In this document: piece after piece, positions 33,825 through 45,879 of the stretch
Position numbering within the stretch: position 1 is the stretch's first letter
How the letters are laid out: each line of letters starts with the position of its first letter
Assembly: GCA_015680905.1 (NCBI GenBank)
Contig: CM027384.1
Coordinates: 65,045,001 to 65,109,000 of the forward strand
Length of the DNA: 64,000 nt
Reading direction: 5' to 3'
Source of the DNA: Coptis chinensis
Taxonomy: Eukaryota; Streptophyta; Magnoliopsida; Ranunculales; Ranunculaceae
Notes under the pieces: generated by a model
The model's database searches: none
What the model was told of the DNA's origin: nothing
What the model saw: the letters and a program-made list of their open reading frames with translations, nothing else
Program-made: the position numbers and the translations under genes

Positions 33825-34339
33825 AGCTTTGATTGTGGATCGTGGATTTGCTTAATTGTGCTACATTTTATGTTGTAAATTGTATGGACAAATCAAATGC
33901 TAAAATGCTGTGGAAGCTTGTATAAATTTGGTGGTCATTATCTAATTAAGATTTTCCGTTGATATTGTGACATTATATAATATGTTGGGATATATATATT
34001 AAATGCAATAGTTTTGGAGACATAAATGTATAAACGCTCCATTATTTTATATGTGAGATGCTACTATGAGGTAGTATAGTATGTGTGGATATTTCCCACG
34101 GGATTGTGGCGTAGTGTAATAATATATTGGCACGTGACAGAATGAAAGTAGTTATGAGATATAATTGAGATATTTTCTAAATATTGTGGCTTAATGCAAT
34201 AAGGTATTTGACCTGCACGTGATATAGTGGAATTATTATGAGTCATAGATGTATGACACTTGAATAAATTACGTAACGAAAATCCTAGAACCTAGCTACC
34301 ACAACTCATGTGATTTGCCCTGTGTGGGCGTGTGCAATG

Positions 34340-35042
34340 TGATTGGCCTTCTGGCGTTTCAGTAAATCTGAATGGCCTTCGGGCGTAAGAAATGTGATTG
34401 TCCCTTCTGGCGTTTCAGTGAATCTGAATGACCTTCGGGCGTAAGTAATGTGATTGGCCCTTCTAGCGTTTCAGTGAATCTGAATGGCTCTTCTGGCGTA
34501 GCCGAATAGTGGTTTAATTATTCCGTTCGCAAAATAGAACGAGACGCGCGATATTTTATGCCGAATAGTGGCAGTACTTGCATAATGGCTTCCGTGTGAG
34601 GGTTACCTGGTGTGCGACATCCCGCTCAGGGTAGTTACGCACGGAGTGGTTCATTATGTAAGGGGAGGCATGTCGATGTACATGTTCGGCGTTGGGAAGT
34701 GATTGTGGTAGCCAGGGAAACTAGGTAAGACATAGATACGACGTGAATTTTAGGGACACACAAAGAAAGCCTTAATTAATATAATTATGGTAATATGTTG
34801 GTTAATGATATAGCTTTAGATAGATGATTGTATATGCTTGGCTGGTTATAGTTTAGTTAGAACCTAAGGCGCCTCGTGGAGGAGCTAAATGCCTTTTTAT
34901 TATGCGTATGGTTTGTTGGGTGGTTAGTGGGAAGTTAAGGCGCCTCAGTGGAGGAACTACCTGCCTTAATTATTGTTCTTAAGGATGCTGTATTAGTCGT
35001 TGAAAGTTAAGCCGCCTCGGGGAAGGAACTAACTGCCTTATG
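34340..35042. repeat. Two short tandem arrays inside solo LTR 1
   Basis: The first array (about 34340-34500) repeats CTTCTGGCGTTTCAGTGAAT followed by CTGAATGGCC and GCGTAAG, with a unit near 60 bp. The second (34862-35042) has three units of about 72 bp with TAAGGCGCCTC, GGAGGAACTA and CTGCCTT. Both arrays occur in solo LTR 2 (about 40165-40275 and 40728-40885). Confidence 0.75.
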
Positions 35043-35772
35043 GATTGTGTATGTATATGTATAAGTATATGTTGTATTTTAGAGCTACTCACACCAGCAT
35101 TTTTATAATGCTGACCCGATTTGCATGTTGGCTTATCGGGTGTGTTCATTAAATGAACATAGTTGATAAGTCTTGACAGGTTTAGTGTTGAAGAAGGTTG
35201 GTTGCTACTTGAGGTTTGCGTTAGCGTTGCATTTCAGGATATGTTTTGTTTTCCCTTGAGGTGATATAGAGTTTCAGTTGAGACAAAGTTATTTGTATTT
35301 TTATTTGTAAATTTTTGTAATGAAGAGGACTTTTGTTTAAGTTAAAAATTTTATTGGTTTTTAATTATCCGCATATTTAAACTGTTTATGGGTTTTTGGG
35401 AGTTGAGAGTACGTCACACCTCGAAGATCGAATAGTCGGGAACAAATACTGTTTTTCCGAATTCTGTCGAAATTCGGGGTGTGACACTCATATATAAACT
35501 ATATTCTTCCAACCTTGCAATATTAACTTCCAAAAGCATATGGATAGGGTAAATACAATGCTAAACAAATAGTGCCACCCCCAAACAAGTCGGAAAGGTG
35601 GGATTCATGAAAAATAGATAGCATGCTTGGACAAAAAATTAATTCACTTGAAATTCAAATAACAACCAAATACATAATCCAATATTAACTACTTAACTAA
35701 ACAACTGGGAATAAAAATTCTACTAAAACAGGGAAATATTCCTAAAAATAACAATACAACTAAAAAAAAAAA

Positions 35773-36906
35773 CTAGCCACAAGATGACGAAGGGCCAGAG
35801 TCATCCGTCCTGCGTCGACGACGCTCATGCCTTCCAGAATCAGCAGAAGAAGAACCATTATGAGGTGGCAGGCGTCGTAGAACTTCTACTTGAAACGTGC
35901 GTTGTTGCTCTATAAAAACATCCATGGCTTCCCAATGCTCATTATTACTCTGGACAAGAGTCTCCACGTTAGCCTAGAAGTTTGCTTGGCTATGGATGAT
36001 AGTACCTTGCCTAGTCTGAATAGCCTCACAGAGGTCATGCAGAGACCATTGGCCTGTACGAATCATCTCATATTCATTATGGAGAGTTCACAGGCCACGA
36101 TGAAGTACTGAGATGCGAGCTATATCCTTAGTAGCCCTTTGCAAAGCGTCTGCATCAAAATATGTTGTGTCTTCCTCATCTTCCTCATCCGATACCATCT
36201 CAACACCCAAAACCTTAGGCAAATGCCAATCCCTCTGAATACATTCCCGATAAATACGTTCATTTTCATGCAACTTCAACTTAACCTTACCAGTCTTCGA
36301 AACACATCCCCAGTACAACATAACCTTCGTAATCAATGTAGGGAAGGCTGCGATTAATTTACCAACTGCTCTAATCTCATTTAACAAAAAGTCAAGGATT
36401 CAAAACCCATACCTCTTTTCCTGAAGGGTCCAGAAAATGTGTAGACAACTCAAATTGATGTCACTTATTTTCATGGTGGCAATAACATTCCTACCAACCC
36501 ACGGAGCCACATCCAGCTGCTTTCTTCTCAGAGACGTCTGACGAACACAATGTGAACCGGGGTTATATTGTCCTTCCTATACAGTCTCTGTCATCAAAGG
36601 AACGATTCCACCAAACTGAGATTCCTGCATTGTGACTACGATGTCTCTTTGCTCAATGCCAGTAATATTAGATAACACTGCTGTCGTCAATTCCTTCCAA
36701 CTACCATTCACCTTTACAAAAATCCTACGACCATTAATCTCCCTCTTCTTATAAAAATCAAACACCAAATCAGTGTGATAAAAATCATCCATAGAATACC
36801 ACAATCTATTCCACTTCCTAATACACATTTTGGTGTTGGAATAGGCTGAAAATTGTATTTGATTAAAAACTTGTTCCGGAAGAATCTTTGGGGTTTGAGG
36901 AACCAT
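35773..36906 (-). pseudogene. E3 post-pol ORF-A
   Basis: On the minus strand it starts MVPQTPKILPEQVFNQIQF at 36906, then KWNRLWYSM, FYHTDLVFDFYKK and LSNITGIEQ, with a stop at 36577. After a shift the frame continues QLDVAPWVGRNVIATM and EIRAVGKLIAAFPTLITKVM. An acidic stretch (SDEEDEEDTTYFDADALQ) follows, and the end is Ser- and Arg-rich (RHERRRRRTDD). Full length would be about 375 residues. The N-terminal half matches E1 ORF-A. The acidic-basic C-terminus would suit a nucleic-acid-binding or nuclear protein, but this is inference. A polypurine-like block (35575-35586) lies downstream. Confidence 0.72.
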
Positions 36907-37784
36907 TGAGTTTTGGATTTGAAATTTGTGGTGAATGTAAGGTGGGGGATAGTGATTGAATCACTCAATTGAAATTTGAACTGGGGTTGTGTGGAGGTTA
37001 AGGCGCGGGTGCGCTCAAGTTTGTCTGGCCCAAAGGGCGTGCGCGCTCAAGCTTTTTCTTTGTCAGGTGGTGTTCTTAAGTTTTGGAGGCTAAGAAAAAA
37101 GAAACCAAAAACTCACATGGGGTTTTTAAAAGGGAGTCACGTGCGGGGAATGTGATCGCGTAGGGTTTTAAGAATTTCGGTCCCAAGCCCAAAACAAATC
37201 CGTAATACCCATCCTGTCCTATGCCTCGTAAAACTTAAAACTAAAATTTCTGATTCGTTAACAGTTCGATTTTTGCGTATGAGATATGAAAATGATTAGC
37301 AGAGAAAGTACAATCCACTGATCTATAAAAAAAAACTCAAATCTAACCGTGGTTGACATATAAGAAGATGGAAAACACCTCGAAATGCGTGAATGACATA
37401 AGTTATATGATCAAAAGAAATTAAATTCATAGATAGTGTCAACCCGAATCAAAGTACGACTAAACGACATAACCAACAAGGATAGAAAGTTGAGCGATCA
37501 AGAATGGAAAGACCAAACACTCCACCCCTAAATAAAATTTTGAAAACAGGGTTTTTTTTTTAAAAAAAAATTGCTTATAAACGTGAGTCTTTTAAAGTCA
37601 GATTCTCGAGACTTGCTAGATTACTATTTATTGGATTTTATTTTATTTTTAATTTTATAAATAAGGTTTAATATAAAGGAAAACAATAAAACAATAAAGA
37701 CATAAATCACTTCATAGAGAAACATAACTCAAAAACCGAGAAAGCATGCAAGAGTGGAAAGCGTGAATTACGTTAAACGTGGAC
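36907..37784 (-). promoter_or_regulatory. GC-rich motif pair upstream of E3 ORF-A, and spacer
   Basis: GGCGCGGGTGCGCTCAA (37002-37018) and GGGCGTGCGCGCTCAA (37035-37050) are 32 bp apart at their GCTC ends, about 100-145 bp before the ORF-A start. They match the motifs upstream of ORF-B. From 37060 to 37784 I see no coding signal. TGGAC (37780-37784) is the left flank of solo LTR 2. Confidence 0.5.
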
Positions 37785-40700
37785 TGTAACGGCCGTATTT
37801 AAAATAGGTATTTATTTATTAATTAATTAATTTAATTATTTATTTAAAATTTGCTGGATTGGATTTGGGATATGTGGGCCTGATTTCTGGGCCCGAGTCT
37901 GTGTTAGGCTTAGGTTTCAAACCCAGGTATATATATATATTTTTTTTCTAGAGAATAGAGTTTGGTGATAAAAATAAAATAAAAATAGAGGCGGAGATAA
38001 AAGCTCGCTTGCTAGAGTGTTGGAGCGCGACGATTCGGACCATGATGAATTCGTGGAACTTTTGATTAAAGTGAGTAGTTATGTTTTTCTTTTTTATCGA
38101 AACTAGAGTTTTACGTCTATGAATAAAAACCTTTAGTGCTGAGTGCTTCAGATTAGTTTTTCTACTTATTTAGTTCTGTCAAAAGCTTTTAGTTTTTATT
38201 GAAAACTGTTGAAATCCATAATTGAACTGTTGGACTGCTAGAACTCCGGAGGTCGTTAAGGGCGTCGTGAGCCCAAGATAATGGAATCGTCCTGCCATTT
38301 TGTTGTTTGAACTCTTTTTGTTTTGGTTTTGTATTTGTTGGGTTATGGGGGATGTCGGGTTTAGAATCGGTGGATGGTGCTGTCAAAGCTCTGTAAATGT
38401 ATTAGTGGCGGCACTAAGGAATCGCCAGTACCATTTATGTAACTGTTATTGTTATTTTTGTTGTTGACTGATGATGGGTTGTAGACTTGTAGTGAGGGGT
38501 TTGAGTGCTGTCGGGGGATGTTGGGAGCTTGGAGAAGTCCTTAATGGCTGACGATTCAGTGTGGAGAAAGGGTTGTCGATGGAAATTATACTGTAGTTGT
38601 TTTGATTGACTTGAATGGGTTGTTGGTGGTGGGGTAGCTCATGTAGTGTGTGTGAGGGATGTAAATGGGAGCTGTCGAAGCTTGTAGAAGCCGTTAATGG
38701 TGGCGAGAAATTTCCAGATCTAGTTTGGTTGAAGAATTTGGAATTTAAGAATTGAGGTTTTCAATTTTGTTAAAGTAGTGGGGGTTTTTCCCCTCATCAT
38801 TTTCGATTATGTTTGGAGGGTGGCGATTTGAAATTTGCGGTGACCGAACACGAGCTGGTGCGGTGGTGGTAGCTGGTGAGGAAGATGACCGGTTGGGCTT
38901 GGGCTTGGCCCTTAGATGGTTTAGTTGCTGGGCCGAAATCTAATTTTAGTTGTTGGGCCGGATTCATTTCTATTTGTTTTGTTTTGGGCAGTTCTATTAG
39001 TTTTGTTTGGGCCAGTTCTAATTATGTATACATGGGCCAGTTTTCTTTTATTTTATGGGATGGGTCATTATTGTTATGTGGATCCGGCTAACATTATTTG
39101 AATATTTGGTTGAGTCATGGGCTTGGCTGGTTAGGTCCAAACCATGACCTTAGTCACAAGCCCATGAGCCATGCACCTTTGCCCTTAGCCATGAACCATG
39201 GCTATGACCCTGAACCTATTGAACATGGAAACGACAGTTTGACTTTGACAATGACAGGTTGACTTTGACATTGACCATTGACTATTGACTGTGGAACGTT
39301 GACTTTTTCCAGATTTTCACATATTTAAGAATATGGACAAATATAGTAATAAAATATTGTCGAAAATTGTATAACTTTGTTTGTCATTATCTAATTAAGA
39401 TTTGACGTGAGTAGTGTGTAAAAAATATAAATATTGGCACGTAACAAGAGGGGAATTCTTATAAGACTTCGATATATACGTTTTTATGAGAATTAAACAC
39501 ATGGACTTAGATTCATGGACTTTAGTTTTGAGCTTTTTGATGGTTGATCAGTTTGACCTGACTTGTGATTTGGACTCGAATAATTATGTGTGATATTTGG
39601 ACTTGAGTTGTTCTTTCTTTTTAAAGTCGTTTCATTTTGATATTTGGTGGAATGGACTTATATTTTGATTATTTATATACTATTTATATTGTGCACAAAG
39701 GGAAATAATGTGTGCCTTTGATGGTGAATTGAGTTCACATAAATATATTGAATGAATACGTTACATGATTGATTACTATTATGAGTTTCTACTTAAATGA
39801 ATTGTAGTATTTATGAAGGTTTGATACATTCCATATGGGGTAGTGCAATATATGATTGGCACGTGAAATAATAAGTTTTGAGATTTGATATAGAGATGCT
39901 CGGATATCGTGCAATGAATAGTATTGACACGTGATAATATGGATTTTTATTCTAACGAGAAACGTTGAGCTTCAGTACAATTAAGTATACTAGCATGAGA
40001 TAGAACAAGAATTATTATTGAGATTTTCCAAATATGGTGGTTTAGTGCAATAATTTATTTGGCTGAGATACTAAGGTATGACACCTGAATAAATTACGTA
40101 AAGAAAATCCTAGAACCTAGCTACCACAACTCATGTGATTTGCTTTTGTGATCGGCGTATGTGATATGATTGGTCCTTCTGGCGTTTCAGTGAATCTGAA
40201 TGGCCCTTCGAGCGTAAGTAATTTGATTGGCCCTTCTGGCATTTCAGTGAATCTGAATGGCCCTTCTGGTGTAGCCGAATAATGGCTTGATTATTCCGTT
40301 CGCAAAATTAGAACGAGACGCGCGATATTTTATACCAAATAGTGGCAGTACTCACATAATGGCTTTCGTGTGAGGGCTACCTGGTATGCAATATCCCGCT
40401 TAAGGTAGCTACGCACGGAGTGATTCATTATGTAAGGGGAGGCATGTGGATGTACATGTTCGGCATTGGGTAGCGATTGTGGTAGCCAGGGAAACTAGGT
40501 AAGACATAGTTGCAATGTGATTTTAGGGACACACAAAGAAAACTTTAAATAATATAATTATGGTAATATGTTGGTTAATGATATATCTTTAAATATATGA
40601 TTGTATATGGTTTTGCAGAAGGGTGGGTAAAGCTAATTACTTGTGCAGAGACAACCCACTCTGTAATTGAGCATGAAATGCGGTAAGTATAGAATATATC

Positions 40701-41380
40701 TTGCTGGTTATTAGTTTAGTTAGAACCTAAGGCACCTCAGTGGAGGAACTAAATGCCTTTGTACTATTGTTGGGAAGCTAAGGCGCCTCAGTGGAGGAAC
40801 TATCTGCCTTAATTATTGTACTTAAAGATGTTGCATTATTCGTTGGATGTTAAGGCGCCTCGGTGGAGGAACTAACTGCCTTATTTATTGGGTATATATA
40901 TGTATTAGTATGATTGATATTTTAGGGCTACTCACACCAGCATTGTTTATAATGTTGACCTGATTTGCATGTTTGCTTGTCGGGTGTGTTTATTAAATGA
41001 ACATAGTTGATAAGTCTTGACAGGTTTAGTGTTGAAGAAGGTTGGTTGCTACTTGTGGTTTGCGTTAACGTTGCATTTCAGGATATGTTTTGTTTTCCTT
41101 TGAGGTGATATAGATTTTCAGTCTAGATAATGTTTTTGTATTTTCATTTGTAATTTTAATTAAAGAGTTATTGAAAGGAGAGTTGTAATCTAATCTTATT
41201 TGTGAATTTTGTAATGAAGAGAACTTTTGTTTAATGTGAAATTCTTATTGGTTTTTAATTATCCGCATATTTAAACTGTTTATGGGTTTTTGGGAGTTGA
41301 GAGTGCATCACACCTCGAAAACCGAAGAGTCGAGAACAAATATTGTTTTTCCAAATTCTGTCGAAATTCGGGGTGTGACA
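37785..41380 (+). mobile_element. Solo LTR 2, 3596 bp, in E3
   Basis: The termini are TGTAACGGCC and GGGGTGTGACA. The flanks TGGAC (37780-37784) and TGGAT (41381-41385) differ by one base, consistent with an aged 5-bp duplication. It is homologous to solo LTR 1 throughout, with several insertions and deletions. It has a TTGAC cluster at 39238-39306 and tandem units near 40728-40885. No protein is encoded. Both solo LTRs lie in the same host element about 2.3 kb apart, in the same orientation. Confidence 0.82.
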
Positions 41381-41491
41381 TGGATTTAGGATCCGGTACT
41401 TATAGCCACACTCCAAAGGGAGGGCCCGGTTACCTTCATGGTGCACTTACCAATATATAAAAATAAGAGAAAGTACACCAAACATCAAAGG

Positions 41492-42067
41492 TCAGTCCTC
41501 ATAGACAGGGTCTTGTAAAAGGACATCCTCCATATCTGGGGACATTAACTCGTGAAAATGTTTTAAACGTTGGCCATTAACTTGAAAGGTATTGTTGTCC
41601 CTGGGATTTTCCAAGGTGATTGCCTTGTAAGGGGTGACTTCAGTGACCAGAAAAGGACCAGACCAACGGGTTTTTAATTTTTCTGGGAAAATATGCAAAC
41701 GAGATTTGTAGAACAAAACCTTTTGACCAACTACAAACTCTTTACGCAAAATCTGTTTATCATGAACACGTTTCATGTTAGCTTTATAATCCTTCGCGAG
41801 ATCATAAGAATTGCTACGGATTTCTGCTTCTAGCTCAATTAATTGCAATTTGCACTTTACACCTGCCTCATCAATATTGAAGTTCAGGCTTTTTATAGCC
41901 CACATATCACAGTGCTCCAATTCAACGAGCAAGTGACAAAGTTTTCCAAACACAAGTCTAAATGGAGACATTCCTATAGGAGTATTAAAAGTTGTCCGAT
42001 ACGCCCATAAGGAATCTGTTAGTCGCTTAGACCAATCTTTCCGATCAGGATTGACTGTTGTTTCTAA
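41492..42067 (-). pseudogene. E3 integrase C-terminal part
   Basis: The minus-strand frame 41492-41971 starts MSPFRLVFGKLCHLLVELEH and includes MKRVHDKQILRKEF, KTRWSGPFLVTEV and FQVNGQRLKHFHEL, ending at 41492. Upstream to 42067 lies the end of the core domain (TVNPDRKDW-like, with shifts). This is a well preserved integrase tail, cut off from its core by the CACTA element. It matches the E1 12230-12719 region. Confidence 0.88.
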
Positions 42068-42337
42068 TATACACTACAATAAAAAAGGCTTTATATCACT
42101 GTTAAAAATAGTGACCGTGACGGAGTGGGGGTCATTTTTTTTTCCCCAAAACCGTCACAAATATTCTTTGAAGAACAGTCACAAATAGTTGAAAACCAAC
42201 TTAAAGTGACGCTTTCTCCTTGAAGTGTGATAAATTGTATCCAAAACCGTCATAAGAAATAACACTTCTATAACTGTTTTCACAAAACCGTGACAAATGG
42301 TTAAAAATTTTACAAAAAAAATTTTCCATTTGCACAT

Positions 42338-42533
42338 GTAACACTGCTTGCTATGATTTTTCAGATTACAAGGCTTAGCAAGATGAGAGTCCCTTAGTAG
42401 GTGTAATCTTAGCCAGTTCTAATTATGTATACATGGAAAAAAATCTTGCTAAGCCCCACTAAGGAAAAATCTTAACAGCTGTATTATGTATAAATGGAAA
42501 AAATCAGTGAAAAATCTTAGCAAGCAGTGTTAC
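42338..42533. repeat. Inverted repeat near the CACTA left end
   Basis: GTAACACTGCTTGCTA (42338-42353) and TAGCAAGCAGTGTTAC (42518-42533) are perfect 16-bp inverted repeats about 165 bp apart. The interior also holds shorter inverted pieces (CTTAGCAAGATGAGAGTCCC against GGGACTCTCA). A third, related ACACTGCTTG lies near 42662. It could be a small foldback element or part of the subterminal structure. Confidence 0.7.
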
Positions 42534-45094
42534 AAGGCCCCACTAAGGGACTCTCATATAGAGATATAGAAGTGTAATTCATTAAACTAAATATATATAC
42601 AAACATGTGCACATTTGTGCATCGTTTAAACATGTATATTAGTCTATATATATTAGTGAACACTGCTTGGTGGAAATAATACAGCTGCTAAGATTTTAAG
42701 AATGAGAGTCCCTTAGTGGGGCCTTGTAGCACCTTACCACGATAGGTTACAAGTGATGTAAGTATGTAACTGTCTTGTTTTGCAAACTTTGTAAAACATT
42801 ATATTGAATTTGTATTGATCACCAAAAGACTTTGAGATTGTAATGCCTATGTGCGAAAAAAGGGCAGAGAGTCAGAGACATGTTTATATGTGACTGAAAA
42901 TACAAACCTTATGTAGTGGATGAGCAAACAATTTCTTCTCAAGTTCTTCAATTTGATTAACTAAAAGAATGTGCCTTAAATGTGTTAAATGTACAAATAG
43001 GGCAATTCCATAACTGAAACAACGTGCACTAAGGATGCTTAGTGGGTTGGGATAGATCCACCGACCAACCATACTAAACCTATACTTAGTAGATTTGGAT
43101 CATTAAGGTGGATCTGACTTAAAATTTAGCATTTTATCCCAAATGAGATTCAACTCGGGTTTGGAAAACCAGACAATTCGATCTAATGCACACTGAATGT
43201 GTAAAACTATTATTGATGGATCTTTATGATCAATTACACTTTGGTTGGGCATGGGTATAGCCGTATAGGAGTCATGAAAGGAGTCTAGACAATTGTGTCT
43301 GATTCAGAGGTATAAGTTGAATGAATCCCAATTGAAAACACTAATGTCACGTTAGGTACTACATGTAGACAAAAGATCGATCCACAAATGTTAAGTATGC
43401 ATAGCATCTTCATTATATCTTTATCGGAAAAAAGAAACAGAGATACAAATGAAACCCACCTAAAAACAAAAGGTGGGGAAATCTTACCGTTTCTGTAGCA
43501 AACAGGGCCTTTACGAGAAGCTCCACTAATTCTTTATTGGTAGAAGACCAGAATGCTCAACATTAACTCAATAGCAGGTAAGTTTCTATCCTCTTCAATT
43601 AAGCATAGAATTGCTTTGGAAAACCTGTTCTACAACGTCCTTTTCTTTGTCGGTATTAAAATCCAGCTTGGACATAGACATTGCATGTTGCTCACATTCT
43701 CCTCTTCTGAAGCTGAAAATGATGACTGGTTGAAATCTGAAATTACAACATATATGTACCATATATTTGTGAGAAGAAACTGGAGTAGCCAACGGCATTA
43801 CCTTGTGAAACAAATGAACAATACATTTTCAAAGTAGTCAAAAAGCCAAACTACTTGCATAAACCACTTACTAAGTTTGGGCAATTTTATATCGTAGATA
43901 TTAAAGTAAACAATATTAGCACCGCTAATGTCAATGAATAAAAACTCAATGCAATGATATAAAGTATTGCAGGTTCAACACGTCCTTCAACAACCATTAA
44001 AAAAAAACACAAAGCCATATACAAGTTAGTCATTACATCACTAAACAATTCAGATTCTACCTCTAGAGGAAGCCAACGAGTAATAGCCTCACAAAACACT
44101 CTATTTTCTTTTTTTCTACAGTATGAAATATTATACTAGAAAATCAATGAAAATTTTATAAAAGGAAAATAAACAGACGGAACATCCGCATAATATAGTA
44201 CCTGAATGACAAAGGAAGTTCTACAGAAGACAGTTACTTGTGTTCAAGATCAGGTCCAGCCATGTGCCAAAAGCTAGTTGGAGGTTGAGTTAAAATAAAA
44301 ACATTGTCGTCCATTTTCCTGGATCACTAGTGGAGTAATCTAAAACTTGTGTTCTCCCAGGGAAAAAAAAACATTTAAATAGTTGTTAGTGATTTGGGAA
44401 GTAACACTTTTTACCCTAATAGTGTCATTGGCATAAACAAAATTATTACCTGACACTTTCAAGTTGAGAGTGTTTCAGGTGCACCAAACTCTTTTCCAAT
44501 GGCAGCATTAACCTAAGAAACAACAGAATCTCGGACGCTAGAAAATATTGTATGAGATTTACAATTAAAGTCATAAGGAACCTATACCAAGTTCACAAGC
44601 TAGCTTGGAGACACATAACAAACTTAATTAATCGGACACCATTCGTTCAATCATTCTCCTCCATTTATGTTTTATATGCTGGTGATGCAGCTATGCGAAT
44701 TAATTTGTTGATCCCCTGTGCCATAGGTGGAAGCCAGCACATCAAACACATCCCAAACTCCTTCAGATTCATCAATATCAAGGACATGAACACTTGCAAA
44801 CACCATCACAAAAATTTGGTATAAAATTTACAACTACCAACATGAGCTTCCCCCCATAACCAAAACCCGTTGATAAAGAAGTCAACAGATTACTGTAGGA
44901 TCAACAGAAAATTAAGCATTATACATTCAATGTCTACTTATCCTTTCAATACATACCCCCTGATGATTCCACATAAGAAGGAACTCAGGAATGTGGGTGA
45001 AGAAGCCACCACAAATAAATGAAAAAGATGAAAGAAAAGATACCCAAGTCACAAAACTACATCTACCTTAAACACCTCCAAGACGCAACGAGGT
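42534..45094. other. CACTA interior, no recognised gene
   Basis: No domain I can name. Several minus-strand stretches read like protein (for example REEF-free frames 43595-43813 and 43887-44099, and DIDESEGVWDVFDVLAS near 44730-44800) and may be exons of an unidentified captured gene. No transposase motif is visible. Confidence 0.35.
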
Positions 45095-45700
45095 ATACAT
45101 ACGACTTTGCAATAACAATGCCATCAAAGCAATATAGCTAGCCACATTTTTATCAGGAAACATCTTAACCATTCTCAAACAACAACCAAAATCCCCACAC
45201 TAATACTTTATTCACAAATAAGTGGCTACATAAAAACCATTTCACTCCCCAGTTTAAGACCAAACCAAGTTTGATAACCTCATAACCCAATAGAATTTGG
45301 TCTAAACCTACCCATAAAAACAATTTTAAACTCCATTAATACTTTGTTAAAATGCCCATTTTGAGACACTAACTTGGTTTGGTCTCAAAAGAAATATTGT
45401 CTTAAACCTACCCATAAAAACAATATTGTCTTAATTAACACTAACAAACACTAACTTGGTTTACTCTCAAAAGAAACTATTTGGTCTCAAAAGAAATATT
45501 GTCTTAATTAACACTAACAGAATTTGGTCTAAACCTACCCATAAAAACAATTTTAAACTCCATTAATACTTTGTTAAAATGCCCATTTTGAGATAAGCCC
45601 AAAATAGTTTGGTTAATTAAGACAATATTTCTTTCAGGCCTCTTATCAAACATTTTATTAGCATCCTTTTGAAAATTATGGTTCTGGGTCAAATTCAACA
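45095..45700 (-). pseudogene. Captured PPR protein fragment
   Basis: On the minus strand the frame 45700-45501 reads MFDKRPERNIVLINQTILGL, SQNGHFNKVLMEF, and GRFRPNSVSVN, the repeat pattern of plant pentatricopeptide repeat proteins (F..MPERN..SWN..I.G..Q.G). A second piece (45203-45095) reads CGDFGCCLRM then FPDKNVASYIALMALLLQ, another PPR-like unit. PPR proteins bind organelle RNA. A stop and an AT-rich piece with a local duplication separate the two, so this is a dead fragment. Confidence 0.6.
45308..45593. repeat. Local direct duplication beside the PPR fragment
   Basis: A segment of about 60 bp starting CCTACCCATAAAAACAATTT and ending near GCCCATTTTGAGA occurs at 45308-45368 and again at 45535-45593, about 227 bp apart. 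The part between also repeats AAGAAATATTGTCTTAA. It overlaps the PPR fragment and probably reflects slippage or repair after capture. Confidence 0.8.
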
Positions 45701-45879
45701 TACACTGTAACAACCCTTTGTTTAAACACACAAAGCAAATTGGAAAACTTACTAGAAAATATGGCGAAATGGTTGGAAAACACACACATGTCTTTCGTCT
45801 TTAAATGAATTGTAGTTGAACTTAACTACAAAAAAAAACACAAAAATCCAATATTTAACTAAACCCAAATCAAAGACCA

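Larger units (their letters stand above)
32117..35486 (+). mobile_element. Solo LTR 1, 3370 bp, in E3
   Basis: The termini are TGTAACGCCC and GGGGTGTGACA, and the insertion is flanked by a perfect 5-bp duplication, CTCAT (32112-32116 and 35487-35491). It is homologous over its length to 37785-41380. One terminal TG...CA unit with its own target duplication and no coding region is what unequal recombination between two LTRs leaves. It contains TTGAC clusters (33584-33646), tandem units near 34340-34500 and 34862-35042, and an AT microsatellite. Orientation is assigned by convention, since no internal region remains. Confidence 0.85.

Noticed and set aside
32117..41380. The two 3.4-3.6-kb copies as the LTR pair of a single element
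   Set aside because: Each has its own target duplication, and the sequence between them is E3 ORF-A on the minus strand, so they are separate solo LTRs.
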